Of a DNA stretch of 39,797 nt, positions 8,001 through 16,560 are shown in pieces. The notes beneath the pieces are model-generated. The model saw only the letters and a list, made by a program, of their open reading frames with translations. It searched no databases and was not told the origin of the DNA. The stretch is taken from positions 1 to 39,797 of the forward strand of contig JANQFV010000011.1 of the NCBI GenBank assembly GCA_028277645.1. The letters are read 5' to 3'. The stretch comes from Phycisphaerae bacterium (lineage in GTDB: Bacteria; Planctomycetota; Phycisphaerae; UBA1845; Fen-1342). Positions within the stretch are counted from its first letter, which is position 1. The number at the start of each line of letters is the position of its first letter. The translations under genes and the position numbers were made by a program.

Positions 8001-9254
8001 ATGACGGAGACTCCTGAGGCTGCGGCTGGGCCGAAGCCGGCGTCGCCGCGCGTGGTGCTCTTCTGGCTCGTGATCGTCTTTCTCGTGGCAGTGGGGGTAT
8101 ACGCGATCGCGCCGTGGGTTCTGCCGGCGCGGATCATCGAAGGCCCGCTGGTGCAGATGGCGGGGCCGGAGCGTGTGGAGCTGGTGTGGTACACGACGCG
8201 GCCGGTTGCGTGTGATGTCGTCGTGCTGGACGGCGACGCTGAGCGCGTGATTCCGGCCGCGCAGGATGGGCGACGGCTGCACACCGTGGTCGATGATCTC
8301 GCGGCGGGAACCGAGGTGCGCTACGAGATTCGGTCCGGGAGCCGTCCGTTGACGAAGGACCTCACGTTTCAGACGAGCAAAGCTGCCGGGAAGCCGTTCG
8401 CGTTCCTCGTTCTGGGGGACAGCGGCAAGGGGAATCGCTTGCAGTACGCTGTCGCCGAGCAGATGCGCGCATCGTTCCCGCCGCCGGACTTCGTGTTGCA
8501 CACCGGTGATGTGGTCTATCCGGATGGTGCGCGGAGGCGCTACCGCGATCGATTCTTCTCGCCGTATCGACATCTGTTGGGACGGGTGAATTTCTGGCCG
8601 TGTTTGGGAAATCACGACGTTGATGAAGGCGGTACGGCTGAGCCGTACACCGAAGTCTTCGAACTGCCGACGAATGGTCCCGTTGGATTGCCCGCCGAGC
8701 ATAGCTACTGGTTTGACTATGCCGACTGCCGCGTCGCGGTGATCGACAGCAACCCGACGGAAGAGGTGCTGACGAAGAGTATAGCGCCGTGGTTACGGGA
8801 AGTGATGGCCGCGCCGGGGCCTCGCTGGCGATTCGTGTCGCTGCACCATCCGCCGTATACGGGCGGAAAGTACCAACCGGATCTGGGCGTGCAGCGCGCA
8901 CTCGTGCCCGTGTTTGAGGAGACCGGCGTTGATGTTGTGTTCTGCGGGCACGACCACATGTATCAGCGCCTGGGCCCGCTGGCCGGTGGCATGGTCGTCG
9001 AACCGCCCGAAGGCGTGTTGTACATCATCTCGGCGGCGGGAGGGGCACGGTTGTATGAGGCCAAAGAGCCGCGACCGGAGTATGTCCGGGTGCTGGACAA
9101 CGGGCATCGAAGCTTCACGCAGGTGCTGATCGACGGGGATGAGCTGACGCTGCGGCAGATCGCGTCCGACGGTGAGGTGATCGACGAATTCAGCTACAGC
9201 AAGAGTGAGCCGGTGGACGAGCCCGCGTCGCAGCAAGCCGTGGAGGCGCCTTAG
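8001..9254 (+). CDS. Membrane-anchored metallophosphoesterase, purple acid phosphatase-like
   Basis: The 417-residue protein has one N-terminal membrane segment (about 18-38) with the rest predicted outside the cytoplasm. A beta-sandwich domain like the fibronectin-type domain of purple acid phosphatases covers about 45-125. The calcineurin-like phosphoesterase follows: VLGDSGKG with Asp140, HTGDVVY with Asp170 and Tyr173, LGNHD with Asn204-His205, SLHHPPYT near 280, and CGHDHMYQR near 315. These are the two-metal ligands, and Tyr173 is in the position that gives purple colour to Fe(III) enzymes. It probably hydrolyses phosphate esters in the periplasm. ATG 8001 lies three bases after the coaD stop. 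Confidence 0.93.
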   Translation: MTETPEAAAGPKPASPRVVLFWLVIVFLVAVGVYAIAPWVLPARIIEGPLVQMAGPERVELVWYTTRPVACDVVVLDGDAERVIPAAQDGRRLHTVVDDLAAGTEVRYEIRSGSRPLTKDLTFQTSKAAGKPFAFLVLGDSGKGNRLQYAVAEQMRASFPPPDFVLHTGDVVYPDGARRRYRDRFFSPYRHLLGRVNFWPCLGNHDVDEGGTAEPYTEVFELPTNGPVGLPAEHSYWFDYADCRVAVIDSNPTEEVLTKSIAPWLREVMAAPGPRWRFVSLHHPPYTGGKYQPDLGVQRALVPVFEETGVDVVFCGHDHMYQRLGPLAGGMVVEPPEGVLYIISAAGGARLYEAKEPRPEYVRVLDNGHRSFTQVLIDGDELTLRQIASDGEVIDEFSYSKSEPVDEPASQQAVEAP

Positions 9255-9265
9255 GGCGGGCTGCG

Positions 9266-10207
9266 CTATTCAGCATCAGGGGTGGATTGCAGAATCGATC
9301 GGCACGTCTGCGAAATTTCCTCGTCGGGGATGGTGTAGCCATAGATGCCGAGCGGCTCGAGTGCCGCGGGGTGCTCGCCGGCGGCGGAGAGCAGGAAGTC
9401 GCGAATCTGGCTCGCAGATTGCTGGTCGAGCTTGGGGCTGGCCACCACGAGCTTGAGGGGTAGCGCGATTGTCTCGCCGATGATGCGGAGCTCGTCGCGG
9501 GTCGGCAGCCCTTCCTCCGTCGCGGTCGTCGGCATCGTTTCCCAGTCGAGTTGACTGATGAATCCGGTGTGCGAGCTGCCGTTGATGACGGACTGGGCGA
9601 CGCTGCGCGCAATCGGGAAGTGCTTGAGCGAGCCGGGCACCGGCAATGGCTCGAGCGCCAGATCGGTCCGCTGCACGCCGTGCTTGCGCAGGAGCAGTAG
9701 CGCGGCATGGTGTGTGAGCGCGTCGTCGCCGGGGCCGAACGCGACGACGTGGCCTGCCAGCTCGGACGGATCATTGAATTCTGAACCAGCGGGGACGACC
9801 AGGTACGCGGGATGTGTTGCGCGGCCAGCGGCATCGACTGGTGTGGCGAGCACGCGATGTTGTTCCGCGTTGGCGAGTCGCGCGTAGTGCGTTGGTGTCA
9901 TCACCGCAGCGTCGTACCAGCCGGACTCGAGGCCGGACTTCGCCTGGAACAGGAAGCATGGCTCGACGGTGACCGGACGCCCGAGGTCGTCCTGCATGGC
10001 GCGCTGTAGCGCGGCGTAGCGCGGGAACGGATTCAGGGCAGCGACGGTCTGCACCGGGTCAGCGTCGATGACAAGCGCCAGCGCGATCGGCTCTTTCTGG
10101 AGGCCGAACAGGCTGAGAAAACGCGAGCCGGTGGTCTGGCAAGATACCGCGGTGCCCAGCAGGATGGTCATGAGTAGCAGCGCGGTGTGTTGTTCGCGGC
10201 GAGTCAT
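9266..10207 (-). CDS. PhnD-like periplasmic substrate-binding lipoprotein
   Basis: The 313-residue product starts at ATG 10207, with AGGAG upstream. Its N-terminus (LLLMTILLGTAVSCQ) ends in a lipobox-like AVSC, so it should be a lipoprotein. The body matches the ABC transporter phosphate/phosphonate-binding fold (PhnD/SsuA type): ALNPFPRYAALQRAMQDDLGR, DAAVMTPTHYARL, and HPAYLVVPAGS. No permease or ATPase is nearby, so it may be a sensor or scavenging receptor rather than part of a transporter. It is 22 bases after pyrK on the same strand and is presumably cotranscribed. Its ligand is not readable. Confidence 0.8.
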   Translation of the reverse strand: MTRREQHTALLLMTILLGTAVSCQTTGSRFLSLFGLQKEPIALALVIDADPVQTVAALNPFPRYAALQRAMQDDLGRPVTVEPCFLFQAKSGLESGWYDAAVMTPTHYARLANAEQHRVLATPVDAAGRATHPAYLVVPAGSEFNDPSELAGHVVAFGPGDDALTHHAALLLLRKHGVQRTDLALEPLPVPGSLKHFPIARSVAQSVINGSSHTGFISQLDWETMPTTATEEGLPTRDELRIIGETIALPLKLVVASPKLDQQSASQIRDFLLSAAGEHPAALEPLGIYGYTIPDEEISQTCRSILQSTPDAE

Positions 10208-10229
10208 GAATAGCTCCTCTCACCTTTCA

Positions 10230-11210
10230 TTATGGTGCGGGAGGCTGGGCGTAGTCGAGCAGTTCGTCGCGATCGAAGACTGGGCCGTCGGTGCAGGCTA
10301 GGCGCCAGCGCCAGCCTTGCGGGCTGGTCTGATCGACAGCGCGAACAATGCACGAGAGGCACGTACCGAAGCCGCAGCCCATCTGCCGTTCGATGCAAAG
10401 CTGGCAGGGCCACGACCACGCGCGGGTCTGGTGCGCTACGGCTTTGAGCATCGCATCAGGTCCGCAGGCGAGCACGTGCGGGTGATCGTTCGCCGACGGG
10501 GTTGCCCGCAACAGAGCGAGCGCGTCTGTCACGCGTCCCGACAAGCCGATCGTGCCGTCGTCGCTGGTGATGATCGTGGGATAGGCCCGATTTCCGGGAA
10601 GCTCGATGCATGGTCGCGCGGAGCCGTCTGTCGATGGGGCGTCCGTCAGTGTGAGTGGCAGCAGGCGCTGCGACATCACGCCGAAGATTACCGTGGCGCG
10701 ATCGTGACCGCATTCTGCGAGTCGGCGTGCGAGGTAGAGCAGGGGGGGAATCCCGACGCCGCCACCGACGAGAATCAACGGCGTGTCGGGCTCCGGGATT
10801 CGGAATCCGCGTCCCAGAGGGCCGGTGATGTTAAGTGTGTCGCCGGTCTTCACGTGGTCGAGCCAGTCGGTCCCGCCACCGACGTTACGGGAGATGAATG
10901 TGAGGCGCGCGGCGCCGTCGCGGTCAAGCATGTGGTCGGCAATGCTGAACGGTCTTCGCAGATACGGTACGCGCGCGATAAGGTCGTCGTCGGTCGGCGA
11001 CGGGAAACCGTCATTGGGCCAGATCGCAGTGTGGTCGCTTTGCGCGCGGCGTCCACGGCAATCGAGCTGCGCGAACTGACCAGGCTCGGATGCGGGAAAC
11101 CCGGGAGCGCGGCACGCGATACGGATATGCTCAGCGCAGACGTGCTCGGCGCGCAGCACTTCAGCGGTCAGCGCGGCAGTCATCACTGGGGCATCGTGAG
11201 GCATACGCAT
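10230..11210 (-). CDS. pyrK: Dihydroorotate dehydrogenase electron-transfer subunit PyrK
   Basis: The protein passes electrons from dihydroorotate dehydrogenase B (PyrD) to NAD+ via FAD and a [2Fe-2S] cluster in pyrimidine synthesis. In order it shows the FAD site RRPFSIAD, GPLGRGF, the NAD-binding GGGVGIPPLLYLAR, CGPDAML, and a C-terminal iron-sulfur site: CIERQMGCGFGTCLSC followed by ACTDGPVF, the PyrK signature. The start is uncertain: ATGs at 11210, 11204 and 11183 are in frame and none has a strong ribosome-binding site; I chose the longest. No pyrD is in the window. Upstream lies a promoter, a short RNA and a terminator (11288-11427), so transcription may be attenuated. Confidence 0.9.
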   Translation of the reverse strand: MRMPHDAPVMTAALTAEVLRAEHVCAEHIRIACRAPGFPASEPGQFAQLDCRGRRAQSDHTAIWPNDGFPSPTDDDLIARVPYLRRPFSIADHMLDRDGAARLTFISRNVGGGTDWLDHVKTGDTLNITGPLGRGFRIPEPDTPLILVGGGVGIPPLLYLARRLAECGHDRATVIFGVMSQRLLPLTLTDAPSTDGSARPCIELPGNRAYPTIITSDDGTIGLSGRVTDALALLRATPSANDHPHVLACGPDAMLKAVAHQTRAWSWPCQLCIERQMGCGFGTCLSCIVRAVDQTSPQGWRWRLACTDGPVFDRDELLDYAQPPAP

Positions 11211-11287
11211 GACAGCTTGTGGCGAGTGGGTTCCAAATTCAACAGTACGGCGTGGTCTGGACCTGGACGCCGTTCGGCACGGCAAAC

Positions 11288-11326
11288 AAAAAAACTCCCG
11301 GGACCGAACCCTGGGGTCGATCCCGG
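11288..11326 (-). terminator. Intrinsic terminator before pyrK
   Basis: On the minus strand CCGGGATCGA pairs with TCGGTCCCGG in a ten-pair stem that includes one G-U pair, followed by GAG and seven T. It is the only textbook rho-independent terminator in the window. It lies between the promoter and pyrK. Confidence 0.75.
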
Positions 11327-11392
11327 AAGCGCGCCACGGCTAGAACAGCCGCAAATCGTGGAATTTTTCCGGTAGGACAGAATCACCTGTCA
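11288..11392 (-). ncRNA. Small RNA or attenuated leader upstream of pyrK
   Basis: A good promoter (11399-11427) starts transcription near 11392, and an intrinsic terminator stops it at 11288, giving about 105 nt. The RNA has a 5' hairpin, GACAG/CTGTC (11376-11391), a second hairpin, CGGCT/AGCCG (11337-11351), and the terminator. CCGGAA in the leader (11367-11372) can pair with TTCCGG at the base of the terminator (11323-11328), so an alternative antiterminator fold is possible. It has no sizeable ORF. It does not match the SRP RNA, tmRNA or 6S consensus. It is either an independent small RNA or a switch controlling pyrK, which starts 76 bases on. Confidence 0.55.
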
Positions 11393-11398
11393 CAGAGG

Positions 11399-11427
11399 AC
11401 TATATCAGATCGCCTGGGCGCTGTCCA
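11399..11427 (-). promoter_or_regulatory. Strong sigma70-type promoter before the small RNA and pyrK
   Basis: On the minus strand: TGGACA (five of six to TTGACA) at 11427-11422, a 17-base spacer, and TATAGT (five of six) at 11404-11399. It is the best-spaced promoter in this part of the window. Confidence 0.65.
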
Positions 11428-11629
11428 CACTAAGCCGACGAAATGCCGGTATCCGACGGAATCTCATAACCTGTTGAAATTAAATGCTTTGTGGTAACTG
11501 TGGATCTGTCGTGTGGCGGCCTCCAAGTGGTGTGAGCGGTTACGGAATCAAGCTCGATTCGGGGCCTATTCGACGGGGATTTCGGCCGTTTTGCGATACG
11601 CTGTACCCTTCCCGGATTACGGTGATCTC

Positions 11630-12034
11630 ATGCCGCGTCCACCTGTCAATATCGCTCTGGCGATCGCCATTCGCGACCGCCGCGTGTTGGTCGCCCGGCG
11701 ACGAGATGACGTCCACCTGGGTGGGCTTTGGGAGTTTCCCGGCGGGAAGATGCGGGCGAACGAGGACGCGATCACGGCAGCGCTGCGCGAGTTGTCTGAG
11801 GAGTGTGGCGTCAAGGCAAACGAATGCACTGAGCTTCCCAGCGTCGAGCACGCGTACACCGATCGCACGGTACGAATGACCGCCGTGGCTTGTCGGTGGC
11901 AGGCCGGCGAGGCGCGGGCGATCGAGAGCGCGGAAGTGCGGTGGGTGTCGGCGGACGAGTTACGTGAATTGCCGATGCCGCCGGCAAACGCGCAATTGCT
12001 GTTCGATGTCACTGCGCTACTGGAAGCAGACTAG
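11630..12034 (+). CDS. Nudix hydrolase, MutT-like
   Basis: The 134-residue protein starts at ATG 11630. The Nudix box is complete: GG-K-x5-E-x7-RELSEECGV, with the REL-EE metal ligands. The short length, the preceding ARRRDDVHLGGLWEFPGG and the later AYTDRTVRMTAVAC match MutT (8-oxo-dGTP diphosphatase), which removes oxidised dGTP from the nucleotide pool, or the related CTP/dCTP family. Substrate is inferred only. It is a single gene converging with the TPR gene at 12069. Confidence 0.88.
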   Translation: MPRPPVNIALAIAIRDRRVLVARRRDDVHLGGLWEFPGGKMRANEDAITAALRELSEECGVKANECTELPSVEHAYTDRTVRMTAVACRWQAGEARAIESAEVRWVSADELRELPMPPANAQLLFDVTALLEAD

Positions 12035-12068
12035 ACGCGCGTTCGTGGATGGGGGAGTCCGCGCGGGG

Positions 12069-13640
12069 TCAGTTCGCGGCCTTCCAGCTCTCGAGCTGTT
12101 CGCGCACAGCCGGCGCCTCCGCAAGCTCCAACACCACCGCAATGTCCAGCGCTTCCTGCAACGCTTGGATCGCGGCTGCGCGATCGCCAGATTCGAGACG
12201 CGCCGTGGCGAGTTGGCGCAAGCAGGCAAACTGGTTGGGCAGATCGGTTCCGTCGCGCAGCTTCTTGTACGCCGCTTCCAACTCTTTGCGGGCATCAGCG
12301 GGGCGATCGGCGTCAAGCAGCAAGCTGCCCAGCACGATGCGAACGCCGGCCTCGGCTTCCTCACCGACGAGTGCGAGGCACCGTTGGAGGGCGCGCTGCG
12401 CATCGTCGAGACGATCCTGCTGACGGTAGCACTGTCCGAGGTAGAGCCATGCCGTGGCCTGGTGTGGCCGCGAGGCGAGTTGCTCGGCGAGCTTCAACAT
12501 CCGTTGGTGCGTGGCGATCGCGTCGTCGTAACGTCCGAGCCGCTCATAGACGAGTGCGAGTCGGTTGATCGCCGGCAATGCACCGATCTGATCGTGTTGT
12601 TCGGCGAGCAGATCGATGAGCCTGTTCAGCCAGGTGACGGCGGCATTCAGGTTATCGCGGGCCTGTTGCTGGAGTTGCTCGGGCGAACGGTCACCGCTGG
12701 TGGTCGGCAGTTTGCGTGTGAGGTACAGATCGGCCATCGTGTTCGCAGCGGCGATCCGCACGTATGGGTCGTGGAGTTCGTCGGCGATCTGCAGGGCTGT
12801 CTCCACGCGGGTGTGGGCGGCGTGAAACCCGCCGTTGACTTGCGCGACTAGTGCTTGCCCCAGCTCAGCGCGCGCGCGGTCGAGATCGTCATTCGCGCGG
12901 CGGGCCTCGTGTGCCAGCATGCGATAGGTGGCCTGGGCGTCGGAATAGACGCGCGCGGCCGTGCTGATGCGAGCCTGCAACGCGAGGGCTGGTCGCAGGC
13001 GCCCGTCGCTGGAGATGGCCTGCGACGTGTACCGGGCGGCGTTTCTCAGATCGGATACACGCAACGAAGACAGTCCGCGGGCGTAATACTCAACCGCGGA
13101 CAAGGATGTGCTGGGTGACTTCGTGAGTTGGTCCCGCTGTTCGTCGCCCGGTGGCAGCGCCTCGAGTTGCGTCAGGAGCCACGTCGTGGCGGCGTTCAGT
13201 ACGGCGTTGAAGCGATCGGGGCCGATCGTGTGCTCCGATGCGGACTGGGGATTCGATGTCGGCGAGAGCGCTAGCGTGAGCTCGAGCCGATCGGCATACC
13301 CCGCGCAGGTCCCACGCACGTGCCACGTCGCTCCCAGGCCGCGCACGACGCGCTCCCACGAAGGCGGCTTCTTGTCGGGGCCCTGCAGCTCGGCGCGGGC
13401 TTGATGCAGCCTCACCGTTGGAATCGTGATCAGCCCTGGCACGCGGCGAAGACGTTCAGCCAGAAACTCCTCGACAGCGACGGCAAGCCAGGTGTCGCGG
13501 GCGTCGGTGCCCTCGGCTGGTGAGAATCCGGCTATCGCGAGCCGCGGACACGTGGAGGACTTCGGCCGTGCTGATTCGTCCTGGGCGGCGGCGGCGGTGC
13601 TGAGAAGTGGTAGAATCAGGAGCAGGACTCGCGATTTCAT
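12069..13640 (-). CDS. Exported TPR protein with a TolB/FlgO-like N-terminal domain
   Basis: The 523-residue product starts at ATG 13640 (MKSRVLLLI), with an in-frame ATG at 13646 as alternative. The signal peptide ends in AAAAQ. Residues about 30-130 (PRLAIAGFSP then WLAVAVEEFLAERLRRVPGL and LGATWHVRGT) resemble the beta/alpha domain found in TolB N-terminal and FlgO-like proteins. From about 190 to the end there are repeated helix pairs (ARARLALVYERLGRYDDAIATH, AWLYLGQCYRQQDRLDDAQRAL), i.e. TPRs, for protein contacts. It probably acts in the periplasm. No enzyme is present. Confidence 0.8.
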   Translation of the reverse strand: MKSRVLLLILPLLSTAAAAQDESARPKSSTCPRLAIAGFSPAEGTDARDTWLAVAVEEFLAERLRRVPGLITIPTVRLHQARAELQGPDKKPPSWERVVRGLGATWHVRGTCAGYADRLELTLALSPTSNPQSASEHTIGPDRFNAVLNAATTWLLTQLEALPPGDEQRDQLTKSPSTSLSAVEYYARGLSSLRVSDLRNAARYTSQAISSDGRLRPALALQARISTAARVYSDAQATYRMLAHEARRANDDLDRARAELGQALVAQVNGGFHAAHTRVETALQIADELHDPYVRIAAANTMADLYLTRKLPTTSGDRSPEQLQQQARDNLNAAVTWLNRLIDLLAEQHDQIGALPAINRLALVYERLGRYDDAIATHQRMLKLAEQLASRPHQATAWLYLGQCYRQQDRLDDAQRALQRCLALVGEEAEAGVRIVLGSLLLDADRPADARKELEAAYKKLRDGTDLPNQFACLRQLATARLESGDRAAAIQALQEALDIAVVLELAEAPAVREQLESWKAAN

Positions 13641-13752
13641 GTGCATACCGTGTATCGTGGGTGCTGTAGCCAGGTGCCGCGGCGGCAAGCGCTGGGTGAG
13701 AGTATACCCCGGCGGCGTCGCGTCGCACGGGTGCGGGCCGGCGCGCCTCTCC

Positions 13753-13780
13753 TTGAGTTGGCGCGACGGCCCGGTATAAC
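13753..13780 (+). promoter_or_regulatory. Promoter of the 13822-18121 gene cluster
   Basis: TTGAGT, a 16-base spacer and TATAAC (five of six) lie 42 bases before ATG 13822. The spacing is suitable for a start near 13787. Confidence 0.55.
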
Positions 13781-13821
13781 GGAGCGATCAGAACACGGCA
13801 CGCGCGTGACGGAGGTCGGCG

Positions 13822-15060
13822 ATGCGGTTTGCGACGGTCTTGGTGGTGCTGGCGGCGATGGCGCTGACGGGAGTGGCGCGGGCAGATCTCGATGAGGGCG
13901 AATGGGCTCCGGATATCGAAGCGGGCGAGTGGTACAACTCGGACGAACCGATCAGCCTGTACGAGTGCCGCGGGATGGTGGTTGTGCTGCTGTTCTGGGT
14001 CTCGTGGCACCCGGGCGGGGAATTCGTGATGCCGATGGCGAACTTCGTGAACTCGGAGTTTGGCCGTCAGCAGGGCGTGTTCATGATCGGGCTGACCGAT
14101 GCGGAACTGTACCAGGTAGAGGAGATGCTCCGGGAAGAGCGGGTGTTGTTCCCCGTGGGCATCGCTTCGGATGCGTACAAGGAATATGACATCGACAACT
14201 TTCCGCGCGCTGTGATTATCGATGCCACGGGCAAGATTGCGTGGACGGGCTGGCCAAGCGGTGCAGAGCTGGTGTCGCAGATTCGTGAGGTGATCGCGGA
14301 GACGCCGCCGAATCGTACACACCCTATAGAGGCCGCCGAAGCGCGCCGGAGCTTGAGCCTGGCGCGCGAGGCACTGCGCACGAACGAGTTGCGCAAGGCG
14401 TACCGGAATGCGGACATCGCGTACGATCGCGCGTTGGCCGGCGATCCGCTGAAGGCTGACTGCCAGCACATGCTCGACCTGATCGAGGCGCTGGGGCGCG
14501 ATGAGCTTGCGCGGGCGGAAGCGGCCGTCGAGGATCTCGACTACACGGGCGCGGTGAACCGTTTCAAGAAGATCAAACGTGAGTTTCGCGGGACGGACGC
14601 TGCGGTCGCCGCGGGGCGCCGCTTGCGCACCATTCAGAGCAAGTACGACGAAGTGGCTGATCTTCTGGAACAGCAGCAGGACGAAGGCGTTGCGGAGAAC
14701 TTGCTGGCGGACACGCTGGCACTGTTCCGGGATCGATCGTTTGGCGAGGCTTACGAGAAGCTGCAGAGGATCGTGGACGAGTTCGATTCGACACCGGCTG
14801 CGGACCGCGCGCGGATCGTGATCGAGCGAACCGAGGCGAACCCGGACGTAATGCTGAGGGTGAACGACTACCTGGCGCGGACGGATTGCCAGTCGTTGCT
14901 GTCGCAGGCCCGTGCGTACGAACGGCGAGGACAGCCGAATCTGGCCAAACAAAAGTACCAGGTCATTCTCGAACGCTACCCGGACACCGTCTGGGCCGAT
15001 CGGGCCCGCGAACGGCTGGTACGGCTGCGCACACCGGCGACCAGCCGGCGGGGAAGCTAG
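13822..15060 (+). CDS. Exported TlpA-like thioredoxin-fold protein lacking the cysteines, with TPRs
   Basis: The 412-residue protein has a signal peptide ([16 protein letters not shown]). Residues 28-160 form a TlpA/ResA thioredoxin fold: the strand [10 protein letters not shown], then HPGGEFVMP where family members have WCPPCRAEMP, then FMIGLTD and the cis-proline NFPRAVIID. The two redox cysteines are His63 and Gly66, so it cannot do disulfide exchange. From about 170 the chain is TPR-like helices ([38 protein letters not shown]). This could be a periplasmic binding or scaffold protein. It heads an apparent operon with DnaJ. Confidence 0.85.
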   Translation: MRFATVLVVLAAMALTGVARADLDEGEWAPDIEAGEWYNSDEPISLYECRGMVVVLLFWVSWHPGGEFVMPMANFVNSEFGRQQGVFMIGLTDAELYQVEEMLREERVLFPVGIASDAYKEYDIDNFPRAVIIDATGKIAWTGWPSGAELVSQIREVIAETPPNRTHPIEAAEARRSLSLAREALRTNELRKAYRNADIAYDRALAGDPLKADCQHMLDLIEALGRDELARAEAAVEDLDYTGAVNRFKKIKREFRGTDAAVAAGRRLRTIQSKYDEVADLLEQQQDEGVAENLLADTLALFRDRSFGEAYEKLQRIVDEFDSTPAADRARIVIERTEANPDVMLRVNDYLARTDCQSLLSQARAYERRGQPNLAKQKYQVILERYPDTVWADRARERLVRLRTPATSRRGS

Positions 15061-15113
15061 GCGGGTTAAGTGCGTCGGCACACGTCCAGAGCCAGTCAGC
15101 CGGCAGGAGGCCC

Positions 15114-16049
15114 ATGAGCGAGCGCGATCCGTACCAGATTCTGGGTGTCAGTCGCACGGCGACGCAAGACGAGATCAAACGGGCGTATCGGCGACTCGCG
15201 AAGGAGCACCACCCGGACCGCAACCCCGATGACAAGGGGGCCGAGCAGCGCTTCAAGGAGGTTCAGGCCGCGTACGAGGTACTGGGCGATCCGCAGAAGC
15301 GGGCACAGTACGATCGGTTCGGGGCCGGTGGTCCGGCGCCGAATGTGCGGGAGTGGAACATGGGGGGCAGCCCGTTCGAGGATGTACGGGTGGACTTCGG
15401 ATCAATGGGGGATCTGACCAGTATCTTCGAGCAGTTCTTCAGCCGGGGGCGCGGTGGTAGCGGACGCGGTCCTCGAGCTCGGCGTTCGGCGCCGGCTCGC
15501 AAGGGCGCGGATATCGAGCACGTCGTCGAGATCAGTTTTGAGGAGGCCGCGCAAGGCACGCGGCGTGAAGTGTTGCTGCGCACCGCGGACGGCGCGACTG
15601 ACCGGATCGAGGTGCGCATCCCGGCGGGTGTGACGGATGGACAGCGCATTCGCGTGCGGGGGCAGGGACAGGAAGGCGCGGGCGGTCGGGGCGACTTGAT
15701 GATTCGCTGCCTCGTACGACCGCACGCGTACTTTCGACGGGAGGGACTGGATGTGCTGCTCGATCTCCCGCTGACGTTCGCGGAAGCGACACTGGGAGCG
15801 CGCGTAGAGATTCCCACGCCGGACGGTCCCACCGTGCTGTCTGTACCGGCGGGCACCTCGAGCGGAGCGAAGCTGCGGCTGCGCGGCCGCGGTATGAAGA
15901 ACGAGCGCAGCGGGCAGCGTGGCGATATGTACGCGGTTGTGCGCGTGCAGGTGCCGCGAGAAGTCTCGGACGAGGCGCGGGCGTTGATCGATCAACTGGA
16001 CGGCGCGCTGAAACAACAGCCACGGGCTTTCCTGTCCTGGGCGTTGTGA
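15114..16049 (+). CDS. DnaJ-family co-chaperone without the zinc-finger domain
   Basis: The 311-residue protein starts at ATG 15114 with GGAGG five bases upstream. It has a J domain ([24 protein letters not shown] in HHPDRNP) that stimulates DnaK, a Gly/Phe-rich link, and two C-terminal substrate-binding domains ([47 protein letters not shown]). The CxxCxGxG repeats of DnaJ itself are absent, so this is a CbpA-like type II protein. It is cotranscribed with envelope proteins, suggesting a role with DnaK in folding of exported proteins, by inference. Confidence 0.93.
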   Translation: MSERDPYQILGVSRTATQDEIKRAYRRLAKEHHPDRNPDDKGAEQRFKEVQAAYEVLGDPQKRAQYDRFGAGGPAPNVREWNMGGSPFEDVRVDFGSMGDLTSIFEQFFSRGRGGSGRGPRARRSAPARKGADIEHVVEISFEEAAQGTRREVLLRTADGATDRIEVRIPAGVTDGQRIRVRGQGQEGAGGRGDLMIRCLVRPHAYFRREGLDVLLDLPLTFAEATLGARVEIPTPDGPTVLSVPAGTSSGAKLRLRGRGMKNERSGQRGDMYAVVRVQVPREVSDEARALIDQLDGALKQQPRAFLSWAL

Positions 16050-16059
16050 GGAGCCGCGT

Positions 16060-16560
16060 ATGCCGAATTCGCGTCGGTTGACGTCTGGTCGTACGGTGCT
16101 GCTGCTGGTGCTGGCAGCGCTGGTCATCGTAGTCGGCGCTGCGGTGTACCTCGTGATCGTGCGGGTTGTAGATCCTGACTCCCTGTCGTTTGTCGCCGCG
16201 GCAGAAAGTGAGAACGGATTGCGGATGGAGCAGGCGCGGCGGCTATCGTTGCTGCTGGCGATCCTGCTGCTCTCGGCGCTGCTGATACTGGTCTTTGTTC
16301 TGGGGGCGTACCTGCTGATACGTGTCGGAAGGTTGGCAGCGCGTACGCGCACCCGGGTGGGTGGGGCGCCGACCGAGTACGTTGATGCCTGGCAGCAATA
16401 TCGACTGACGGAAGAGCAGATTTCCGCGGCGACTTCCAATCTTGATGGTCGTGCCGCAGCGCGCGACGATGACAGCGGCGGGTCAGATCCGGGTGACGGA
16501 CACGACGATGCCGACAACGGCGATGAACCGCCAGAGAAGAGTCCCGATCATGGCGAATGA
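16060..16560 (+). CDS. Two-helix membrane protein of unknown function
   Basis: The 166-residue product has hydrophobic helices at about 12-36 and 62-90, a short extracytoplasmic loop between them, a basic stretch, and an acidic, disordered tail (DDDSGGSDPGDGHDDADNGDE). No family is recognised. It overlaps the following TPR gene by 11 bases and follows dnaJ by 10, so it belongs to the same unit. Confidence 0.75.
   Translation: MPNSRRLTSGRTVLLLVLAALVIVVGAAVYLVIVRVVDPDSLSFVAAAESENGLRMEQARRLSLLLAILLLSALLILVFVLGAYLLIRVGRLAARTRTRVGGAPTEYVDAWQQYRLTEEQISAATSNLDGRAAARDDDSGGSDPGDGHDDADNGDEPPEKSPDHGE

Noticed and set aside
11288..11392. SRP (4.5S) RNA, 6S RNA or tmRNA
   Set aside because: The conserved SRP GGAAG/AGCAGCC loop, the 6S bulge structure and the tmRNA ends are not present.
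13456..15081. 541-residue minus-strand ORF
   Set aside because: Antisense to the TlpA-like gene, Arg/Pro/His rich, no recognisable domain.
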